Assembly (NCBI GenBank): GCA_946405435.1
Contig: CAMJHF010000003.1
Coordinates: 89,452-153,451 of the forward strand
DNA: 64,000 bases
Direction: 5' to 3'
Source of the DNA: an uncultured Bacteroidales bacterium
GTDB taxonomy: Bacteria; Bacteroidota; Bacteroidia; Bacteroidales; UBA932
This document shows positions 53,950 through 61,554 of this stretch, piece after piece. The notes under the pieces were generated by a model. It had not been told where the DNA came from. It saw only the letters and a list, made by a program, of their open reading frames with translations, and made no database searches. Position numbers and translations under genes: made by a program. Each line of letters opens with the position of its first letter. Positions within the stretch are counted from its first letter, which is position 1.

Positions 53950-56900
53950 AACGTTTAACCCTTACCCTCGCACTAATCCTAACCTCGCTGATGTCATTCT
54001 CTCAAACCAAAGATTCCGACGGGCATACCCTTGTAAGCCTGTGGAAAACCTACTACAAGGCCGAGAAGGCCGACAAGCCGCAGGACCAGGCACAGGCCCT
54101 GGAGGCCATCAAACAGGAAGCAGCCGCCCGGCATCTCGCCTGGGACTGGTACGATGCCGCTACCCGCTACGTGGACGTCAAGAGCAGCGTCAACTGGAAA
54201 GACCGCAGCAAGCTGCAGTCTGCCCTCGAGGCCGAGATAGACAGCCTCGGCGAGCCAGTGGCCGTATTCTACCACCGTCATTACCAGTGGGGAAGCAAAG
54301 CTGCGGAATATGTGGACAAGCACAAGGAAACCCTGCTCGCCTCGCACAATCCCGAATTTTACACCCACGACCATTCGGTGTCGGGGAAGGTGTTCTCGCC
54401 CGTGATAGTCCCCGGACTCAAGAACGATTATGAGTACGTCCTGTGGAGCATGTATCTGCGCAAGGAAAAATGCCCCCTGCGCCAATACTACGGAGATGCT
54501 TATCCCCAGGCGGCCATAGCGGAGTATTTCGCTATTGACTATTGGTCCACCGCCAAGGAATACGAAGAGTGGGGCGCGTTTGCCGAGAAATACAAGACCA
54601 AGGCAGTGAGCCTGCTGGCCCGCCAGAACCGTCTGAACTACGAGTTCAATAGTCTGAACAACCAGAAGAACCCCACATCCGAAGACTACCGCGCCCTGCG
54701 GGCCAAGTGCGTCAAGTTCGAGCAGGACCGCAAGGCTTTCAGCGCCTCGGAGAAGGTCATGGCCGACTGCTGCACGGCTGTCTCAGACCTGATAGAAAAC
54801 CTGGACTCCAAGTCCATCCACGCCGAGGTGAAGAACGACAAGATGACGCTCTCGCTCCGTAACGTGCAGTCTCTCAGCTACAAAGTCGTAAAGGAAAAAG
54901 ACAATTCCGCCGTGTTGCACAAGTCCGACGTCACCAACAAGAAGGGCTCGTACTACATACAAGATACAGTGATAGTGCAGCTCCCAGGCCTGGACGACGG
55001 CGACTACCAGATCTACTTCAAGTCCGGCGACTGCGAGAATATGCTGTATTACGGCAAGCATACCCTCTCGATATCGGTCCGGGCCAAGAACGATGGCTAC
55101 GGAGCCTATGTGGCCGATTACATGACCGGCAAGCCCATAGAAACATGCGATCTCTACATCTATGACTCCGACAGCAAGGAGATCGAGAGCGTAAAGGGTG
55201 TTGCGATGGATGGCTTCACGCCTCTTCCCAAGGAGTTCGAAAAGTATTTCACCACAAAGTACCGAGAATACTACCTCAGGGCCGGTTTCGTGGATGACGG
55301 ACGCCAGCGCTGGAGCCAGCTCATCAGCATGAGGTCCCCCAACCCCGGAGAGGTGAGGAAGTTCAGCAATACCCCTGTCTCCCGCGGCCTTCTCATCACC
55401 GACCGCGGAGCTTACAATCCGGACGAGACCGTGCGGTTCAAGGCCGTCCTCTACACCGGAACCTACGAGTACACGCTTTGCCCCGCAGGCACCGAAGTCA
55501 CCGCCATCCTGCTCGACACAAAGGGAGAAAAGGCAGCCCAGATGGCGCTCATCACCAACGGATTCGGTTCGGTGGCAGGTGAGTTCACCCTGTCCGGCGT
55601 GACCCGCGGCGGTATGTATACCGTGTGCGTCGAATCCAATGGCAAACGACTGGCTGACAGGCAGATAAGGGTGGACGAATTCGTCCTTCCCACCTTTGAA
55701 CTCATATGGGATACCGACGACCAGCTGTACATCAAGGGAGACAAGGTCAAGGTATCCGGCAAAGTCAAGGCCTATTCCGGCCACTCGCTGGCCGACGCCA
55801 AACTCTTCTACACCGTAGATGGTGCCGATCCGATAATCAAAGACAGGCCTCTCGCCGTCAAGTCCGACGGCAGTTTCAGCTTTGAATTCAAGAGCGTCGA
55901 AGACTACAGCCGCCACTATGGCATCAACGTCAAGATAGTCGACGGAACGGGTGAAACCCTGGAATGGAACACCTGGCGTCAGGTTTACGGTGGACTCCCG
56001 CTTGGCATCGACCTGCTCAACAACGTCAAGGGCTCGTACACGGCAAGCGGCGCAGGCGATGAAAGAAGTTATTCTCGCAACTGGATAGTGCGTGAAGACT
56101 GTGCGCGCTTCCATTTCTATACGGACGGCCGTACGCGCGACGGGATGGAAATCCGCTATTTCATTAAGAAAGGCAAGGAGGTGCTCCGGAGCGGCGCGTG
56201 CAAACCCCAGGAAACAGTGGACGTGAACATCTCCGACCTTCGGTCAGGAATGTATACAGTGGAGGCGGAAGTGACTGCCAACGACTTCAAGGGTAAGCAG
56301 TTAAGCTACAAGACCAGTGTCTCTTTCGTCAAGGCGGCAGACACCGATACTGCCCTGGACATGAACGTCTCGAGCTTCTTCAAAGAGCTTGGAGGCGAGG
56401 ACATCGCCATACAGTTCGGTGCCACCAACGGACCTGTCTGGGCGGTGGTCGAGCTTATGGGCAGCGGCAATGTTCTGCTTGAACATCAGATAGTTGCCCT
56501 CAGCGGCAAGAGGGGAGCCAATGGCTCGCTGGCCACGGTAAGCTACACCCGCAAGCCCGAGTATCCCGAAAACCTGTCACTCCACGTGATGTGGTTCCGC
56601 GACGGCAGCGTACACGAGTACACAAGGACGCTCAGGCTGCCCATCATAACCAGGAAACTGCCTCTCTCCTTCACCCGCTTCACGGACAGCGCACGTCCCG
56701 GAGAGGAATGCCGCTTCGTGATAAGCACCGACCCCGGAGTGGAATGCGCCGTGGCCGTGTTCGACAAGGCGACGGAGACCATCAAAAGCAACTGGTGGAG
56801 CGGGATTACTCCACTCCGCAAGCCGGAATCTTCCGTGCGCTACAGCAATGTGTGTGGCTACAACGGCACCGTTTATCGCTATAGGAGGTATGAGGACGGA

Positions 56901-59099
56901 CTTGGAGGCGGCCGGGTGATGATGAGCAAGGCCAGCCTCGGGGCCGTGCCGGAAGAGTCCATGGCGGTGGAGGAGAGCGCCATGAATATGGAACTCTCCG
57001 ACAGCGCTGCGGATGCCGAAGCCGCCCCCGAGGTGCACGTGCGGGACAATTTCTCCGCCACCATGGCATGGGAGCCGTTCCTTGAGTCCGGTGCCGACGG
57101 CGTGATAGATTTCAAGTGCAAGGGCTCCGACCGCCTGTCTACCTATTATGTGCAGTTGTTCGCGCATACCGAGGGCATGCGCAATGCAGTGCTCCGGCAG
57201 GAGATGCAGGTTACCATTCCCGTAAAAGTCTCGCTTGTGGAGCCGCAGTTCCTCTATCAGGGAGATAAATACACTGCCCGGGCCTCCATCTCCAACAATC
57301 TCAAGGAGGCCGTGAGCGGCCGTGCGGTTGTCCGTTTCTTTGACGGAGCCGACTACAAGACGGCCAAGGTGCTGGGAACAAAGCAGTTGCATTACTCGCT
57401 CGAAGCCGGGGAGGCAAAGCCCTTCGCCGTTGAATTCGAGGTGCCTGAGGGCGTCTCGGAACTCGGAGTGCTGGTGCAGTTTGCTGCCGACAACGGCGAC
57501 TACGCTTCGGACGCCGCCTTTGTGAGCGTGCCGGTGCACGTGCCTCTGCAGACGGTTACCGAGGCCCACTCGGCCGTGCTGCTTGCAGGAGCCGACAGGG
57601 CGGCCCTGATTGCGGGCCTGCGCGCTGCATTCGTCAATATAGACGGCTCTTCGCTTGAGCCTGTGGAGCGCGACATCCAGGGCATGATCAAGGATGCCAT
57701 TCCCGACAAAGTGACTCCTGAGTCCTCCAACGTCATGAGTCTGACCGAGGCTTACTACGCCAACGTGATAGCCCGCCGCCTCGGCGCTCCCGGCCTGTCC
57801 GACCAGGAACTCGAGGAAATTCTGGGCAAGATAGCCGCATGCCAGAACAGCAGCGGCGGAATCTCCTGGTTCGAGGGCATGGAATCCTCGCCCATAATTA
57901 CCGCCGCAGTGCTGCAGCGTATAGCGGCCATGCCCGAAAGGGATCTTGGCGCCATCAATACCATCGCAGCTGTCAAGTATTTGGACAGCAATTACTTCGA
58001 ACAGTCAGACCGTCCCTGGTGGTACGGCGGCCTCTCGCTTGCAGTCTACCTGCAGACGCGCGCCCTTTATGCTTCGGTGCCTTTCGACGCCCCTTCAGGC
58101 AAGGCGTACAGAGAGTTCAAGAAAGAAGTAAAAGCGTATCTTGTTCCCAAGCAGGAGCGTGGAATGAACGGCCAGATACTTGCCAAGGCCAGGCGCCTGC
58201 GCACCCTGCAGAGCCTCAGCCAGGGCGGCTCGCAGCTTGCCAAGAGCTGGGGGATACGCCTCTCCAGGAAGATACTCCGTTCGCTCGACGCCGATGTGGA
58301 GTCGCTGCTGCAGTACGCAGTGGAGCACCGCAGCGGCGGTTGCTACTATCCCAATGCAGTGATGCCATGGCGCGGCCTCCTGGAAAGCGAAGTCTATGCG
58401 CATTCGCTTCTGTGCGACCTCTTTACCGATGCGTCCACCACCCATCCTGCCGCCTCGTGGAGCGCAGTTGCACTGAAGACGGCCGAGGGCATACGCCTGT
58501 GGCTTATGATTCAGAAGGAAACCCAGCAGTGGGATACCGATCCAGCCTACATCGAATCCATCGCCTCGGTGCTTCGCGGCACGCCTGAGACCCTGGCTAC
58601 CAAGGTGATACTGCTCAGCGGAACCTTCACCAAGCCTTTCCCTCAGATAAAGGCGTCTGGCAACGGATTCACGGTCAGCCGCAGCTTCAGCGTGGACGGA
58701 CGCATCATCGGCGACGGGGATATCCTCAAGGTCGGCGACAGGGTGCGTGCCGAGTACAAGATATGGAACGAGGAGAACCGCAGCTTTGTGCGCCTGAATG
58801 CACCCCGCCCCGCCTCGCTTCGCCCTGTGAATCAGCTCTCCGGACGCTACGGCTGGTGGCTTCGCCCCCTGAGCGTAGGCGGCTGGACATTCTCTCCCCA
58901 GGGCTACCGGAGCGTCAAGGCCGATATTACCGAGTACTGGTTCGACAGCTATCCCGAGGAGAATACCACGATAGTCGAGGAATTCTTCGTGACCCAGGAA
59001 GGTGCCTTCCAGACACCTGCAGTCACCATCGAGTCCCTCTATGCTCCACACTACCGGGCAAATGACGACGGACGTGGGGCGCTCGTATCGGGAAAATGA
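53946..59099 (+). CDS. alpha-2-macroglobulin-like protein lacking the thioester motif
   Basis: A 1717-residue secreted protein. The signal peptide (about 1-19, ending FSQ) is followed by an N-terminal helical region, macroglobulin-type beta domains (for example LLITDRGAYNPDETVRFKAVLYTG, an MG2-like start) and an A2M domain (NFSATMAWEPFLESGADGVIDFKCKGSDRLSTYYVQLFA). An alpha-alpha toroid follows (KYLDSNYFEQSDRPWWYGGLSLAVYLQTR). The C-x-E-Q thioester expected before the toroid is absent; that position reads PESSNVMSLTEAY. Relatives trap proteases or have structural roles; here trapping by thioester seems lost. It overlaps folC by ATGA. Confidence 0.88.
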   Translation: MKRLTLTLALILTSLMSFSQTKDSDGHTLVSLWKTYYKAEKADKPQDQAQALEAIKQEAAARHLAWDWYDAATRYVDVKSSVNWKDRSKLQSALEAEIDSLGEPVAVFYHRHYQWGSKAAEYVDKHKETLLASHNPEFYTHDHSVSGKVFSPVIVPGLKNDYEYVLWSMYLRKEKCPLRQYYGDAYPQAAIAEYFAIDYWSTAKEYEEWGAFAEKYKTKAVSLLARQNRLNYEFNSLNNQKNPTSEDYRALRAKCVKFEQDRKAFSASEKVMADCCTAVSDLIENLDSKSIHAEVKNDKMTLSLRNVQSLSYKVVKEKDNSAVLHKSDVTNKKGSYYIQDTVIVQLPGLDDGDYQIYFKSGDCENMLYYGKHTLSISVRAKNDGYGAYVADYMTGKPIETCDLYIYDSDSKEIESVKGVAMDGFTPLPKEFEKYFTTKYREYYLRAGFVDDGRQRWSQLISMRSPNPGEVRKFSNTPVSRGLLITDRGAYNPDETVRFKAVLYTGTYEYTLCPAGTEVTAILLDTKGEKAAQMALITNGFGSVAGEFTLSGVTRGGMYTVCVESNGKRLADRQIRVDEFVLPTFELIWDTDDQLYIKGDKVKVSGKVKAYSGHSLADAKLFYTVDGADPIIKDRPLAVKSDGSFSFEFKSVEDYSRHYGINVKIVDGTGETLEWNTWRQVYGGLPLGIDLLNNVKGSYTASGAGDERSYSRNWIVREDCARFHFYTDGRTRDGMEIRYFIKKGKEVLRSGACKPQETVDVNISDLRSGMYTVEAEVTANDFKGKQLSYKTSVSFVKAADTDTALDMNVSSFFKELGGEDIAIQFGATNGPVWAVVELMGSGNVLLEHQIVALSGKRGANGSLATVSYTRKPEYPENLSLHVMWFRDGSVHEYTRTLRLPIITRKLPLSFTRFTDSARPGEECRFVISTDPGVECAVAVFDKATETIKSNWWSGITPLRKPESSVRYSNVCGYNGTVYRYRRYEDGLGGGRVMMSKASLGAVPEESMAVEESAMNMELSDSAADAEAAPEVHVRDNFSATMAWEPFLESGADGVIDFKCKGSDRLSTYYVQLFAHTEGMRNAVLRQEMQVTIPVKVSLVEPQFLYQGDKYTARASISNNLKEAVSGRAVVRFFDGADYKTAKVLGTKQLHYSLEAGEAKPFAVEFEVPEGVSELGVLVQFAADNGDYASDAAFVSVPVHVPLQTVTEAHSAVLLAGADRAALIAGLRAAFVNIDGSSLEPVERDIQGMIKDAIPDKVTPESSNVMSLTEAYYANVIARRLGAPGLSDQELEEILGKIAACQNSSGGISWFEGMESSPIITAAVLQRIAAMPERDLGAINTIAAVKYLDSNYFEQSDRPWWYGGLSLAVYLQTRALYASVPFDAPSGKAYREFKKEVKAYLVPKQERGMNGQILAKARRLRTLQSLSQGGSQLAKSWGIRLSRKILRSLDADVESLLQYAVEHRSGGCYYPNAVMPWRGLLESEVYAHSLLCDLFTDASTTHPAASWSAVALKTAEGIRLWLMIQKETQQWDTDPAYIESIASVLRGTPETLATKVILLSGTFTKPFPQIKASGNGFTVSRSFSVDGRIIGDGDILKVGDRVRAEYKIWNEENRSFVRLNAPRPASLRPVNQLSGRYGWWLRPLSVGGWTFSPQGYRSVKADITEYWFDSYPEENTTIVEEFFVTQEGAFQTPAVTIESLYAPHYRANDDGRGALVSGK

Positions 59100-59100
59100 T

Positions 59101-59108
59101 TATATTTG
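59101..59108 (+). promoter_or_regulatory. -7 box directly before the gene at 59113
   Basis: TATATTTG, an exact TAnnTTTG match, ends 5 bases before the ATG, so a transcript from it would begin at or next to the start codon. The same GATTATATTTGTG string precedes the S9 peptidase at 50772. No -33 element is seen at 20 bases. Confidence 0.35.
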
Positions 59109-59112
59109 TGGG

Positions 59113-60150
59113 ATGATTAAAGCGTTCCATTGCAAATACATCATAGACGGAGTCCCGCAGGAGCTTACTCCTGCCGGGATTTTGTCTTCTGTAATGGAGA
59201 AGGCTCCCGAGCCTGAGCCCGCCCCTGAAACTATCCTGGACGAGACCCTGGACCCGTCGCCCGGCACCATCCAGCTGGAAGCCTCCAAGGTGGGGGAGTA
59301 CCTGGATGCAGTGATGCCGTTCAAGGGCCGCATGCAGGTGCCGTTCTCGGCTCCCTGCACCCGTGCCAGGGTGGCGTGGGCGCTTGTCGACTCGGCTTGG
59401 CGCAGCGGCAATTTCAAGCTCGACGACCTGCCTTTGACCGCCAAATGGACATTTGAGCAGGATAAGGTCGGAGACATGGCGGCCTTTTATGGCTCTGTGG
59501 AGTCGGCCGCCGATTATATCGACGCCATGAGGCTGAATGTTAGGAGGGTAAGTTGCGAGAATGGGCCTTTTGACCTCAAGATTGCCACGCCTTTTTCCGG
59601 CGCCCCCAGGCTCGTGGACGACATTCTCCACCCGGACCCGCAAAGCTGGGTGATCTACGTTCCCTTCGACACTTCGGACTACCGTCTCGGCGGCTCCCTG
59701 CTCTCGCAGGCCCTGGGACTTCGCGGAGGAATAGCGCCGCAGGTTACGGACGCCGACTACTTCATGGATTGCTTCGAGGTCGTGCGCGAGCTCTCCGAGG
59801 ACGGAGTGCTCCTGAGTGCAGCCTCTGTGGCCGAGGGAGGCCTGTATGCCGCCCTCGGGCGCATGACGGCCGAGGGTACGGGCGTATGCGCCGACATTTC
59901 CGGCATAATGCGGGCCTGCGGCGAGTCAGACATAGTCCGTATACTCTTTGCCGAGGTCCCCGGCGCAGTGATACAGATCCGCGACGTCGATTTTGACTAC
60001 ATAGATGCCGAGTTCCTGCTGCAGGACATCGCATATTTCCCCCTGGGCCATCCGCTGCCGGGCGGGGGAGTGAGGCTGGAACATTCCGCCCGTTCCGGCA
60101 TACAGAACATACTTGAATCCCTCATGCAGAACGCCGAGGGAGAAGATTGA
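59113..60150 (+). CDS. orphan AIR-synthase C-terminal-like (PurM/PurL-related) protein
   Basis: A 345-residue cytoplasmic protein. Residues about 185-310 read like the C-terminal ATP-grasp-like half of PurM/PurL: VPFDTSDYRLGGSLLSQALGL, then the typical LLSAASVAEGGLYAALGRMTAEGTGV and RILFAEVPGAVIQIRDVD. The N-terminal part (KYIIDGVPQELTPAGIL and on) has no likeness that I see. I start at the ATG at 59113; the frame extends 37 codons upstream over the macroglobulin gene without support. It is 9 bp from phoH. A purine-synthesis role is doubtful because the N-terminal substrate-binding domain is missing; the real role is unknown. Confidence 0.62.
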   Translation: MIKAFHCKYIIDGVPQELTPAGILSSVMEKAPEPEPAPETILDETLDPSPGTIQLEASKVGEYLDAVMPFKGRMQVPFSAPCTRARVAWALVDSAWRSGNFKLDDLPLTAKWTFEQDKVGDMAAFYGSVESAADYIDAMRLNVRRVSCENGPFDLKIATPFSGAPRLVDDILHPDPQSWVIYVPFDTSDYRLGGSLLSQALGLRGGIAPQVTDADYFMDCFEVVRELSEDGVLLSAASVAEGGLYAALGRMTAEGTGVCADISGIMRACGESDIVRILFAEVPGAVIQIRDVDFDYIDAEFLLQDIAYFPLGHPLPGGGVRLEHSARSGIQNILESLMQNAEGED

Positions 60151-60159
60151 TACACTAAA

Positions 60160-61500
60160 ATGGGAAAAGCTAAAATCTTTGTGCTCGACACCAACGTCAT
60201 CCTGCACGACCACAAGGCCATAAGGCAGTTCAAAGACAACAACCTGGTCATTCCTACTGCTGTAATCGAGGAGGCTGACAAATTCAAGAAAGGCAATGAC
60301 ACCCTTGCCTATCATGCCCGCGGTTTCATGCGCGACCTGGACATCATCAGCAACGGCCGCTCGTTCGGCAAGGACGGAATTCCCATCGGAAAAGGCCTCG
60401 GCCGAATAAAGGTAGAGCCCAATCACCCCTTCCCTCCGGAGCTTGCAGACCTGTTCAAGGACGACACCCAGGACCATCGCATCCTCGCCACTGCCATGTG
60501 GGTTCGGGACAATAATCCCGGCACTTTCGTGGCCCTTGTCACCAAGGACGTGAATCTCCGCCTCAAGGCCAAAGCCGCCGGAATGGCGGTCCAGGACTAC
60601 CTCACCGACAAAATCGAAGAGGACAGGCTGGAGATCCGCCAGCGTGAGGTGCTGCGCATGACCCTCCCTTCGGACGTCATGCAGGCTCTCTGCTACGGTC
60701 CGGACACATCCATCGAATGGAAGGCAGTCCAGGCATCCTGTCCCGAGCCCAACCAGCTGTTCCGCTTCGAGTGGGAAAAAGGTGCCGACGAAACGGTCTG
60801 CGCCCGCTATGACGCCTCCCGCGACCGCATCGTTCTCATCAAGTCCCGCGAGGCCTACGGCATCCGTCCCCGCAACGACGAGCAGAAAATGGCCCTGGAC
60901 GCCTGTCTGAACCCCAAAATCGAGCTGGTGGCCCTCACAGGAGGCGCCGGCACCGGCAAAACCCTCCTGGCACTTGCCTCGGCCCTGGAGCAGGAGCGCG
61001 ATTACGAGCAGATAATCCTTTCGCGTCCTACCGTGGTGCTCGGCAACCAGGACATTGGCTTCTTGCCTGGGGACCAGAAGACCAAGATGAGCCCCTTCCT
61101 GCAGCCGCTCATGGACAACCTCAACGTCATCAAGGAGCAGTTCCGTCCGGGGTCGCGCGAGGCTCAGAGGATAGATGCCATGCTTACCATGGAAAAGCTT
61201 ATAATAGAGCCCCTCGCATACATAAGGGGCCGGTCTCTCGGCCGCTGTTTCTTCATTATCGACGAGGCCCAGAACCTCACGCCCCACGAGATCAAGACCA
61301 TCATCACCCGTGCCGGAGAAGGCACCAAGATGGTGTTCACCGGAGACGTGTTCCAGATAGACCAGCCTTACTTGGACCAGTGGACCAACGGCTTGAGCCA
61401 CATCGCCGAAAAGCTTTCCGGCCAGAAGCTCTTCCAGCACGTGTTCCTGCGCAAGGGCGAACGCAGCGCCTTGAGCGAGCTGGCGTCCAAGTTGCTATAA
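60160..61500 (+). CDS. phoH: PIN-PhoH family ATPase/RNase
   Basis: A 446-residue protein. An N-terminal PIN nuclease domain (VLDTNVILHDHKAIRQFKDN, acidic residues of the site; ALVTKDVNLRLKAKAAG later) is followed by a PhoH ATPase with Walker A GGAGTGKT (261-268) and Walker B FFIIDEAQNLTPHE. PhoH2-type proteins of this plan unwind and cut RNA in actinobacteria; the role in Bacteroidetes is not known. It follows the AIR-synthase-like gene by 9 bp. Its end overlaps the -33 element of the next promoter. Confidence 0.93.
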   Translation: MGKAKIFVLDTNVILHDHKAIRQFKDNNLVIPTAVIEEADKFKKGNDTLAYHARGFMRDLDIISNGRSFGKDGIPIGKGLGRIKVEPNHPFPPELADLFKDDTQDHRILATAMWVRDNNPGTFVALVTKDVNLRLKAKAAGMAVQDYLTDKIEEDRLEIRQREVLRMTLPSDVMQALCYGPDTSIEWKAVQASCPEPNQLFRFEWEKGADETVCARYDASRDRIVLIKSREAYGIRPRNDEQKMALDACLNPKIELVALTGGAGTGKTLLALASALEQERDYEQIILSRPTVVLGNQDIGFLPGDQKTKMSPFLQPLMDNLNVIKEQFRPGSREAQRIDAMLTMEKLIIEPLAYIRGRSLGRCFFIIDEAQNLTPHEIKTIITRAGEGTKMVFTGDVFQIDQPYLDQWTNGLSHIAEKLSGQKLFQHVFLRKGERSALSELASKLL

Positions 61501-61522
61501 CCAAAATATTTTCCTAAATTCG
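61492..61522 (+). promoter_or_regulatory. Bacteroidetes-type promoter for ppdK
   Basis: TTG (61492-61494, in the end of phoH) is followed by 20 bases and TAAATTCG (61515-61522), one base off TAnnTTTG. The predicted start near 61526 gives a leader of about 29 bases for the gene at 61555. Confidence 0.6.
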
Positions 61523-61554
61523 CAGTTTGAAATTTTTGATAACCAATAAATAGT

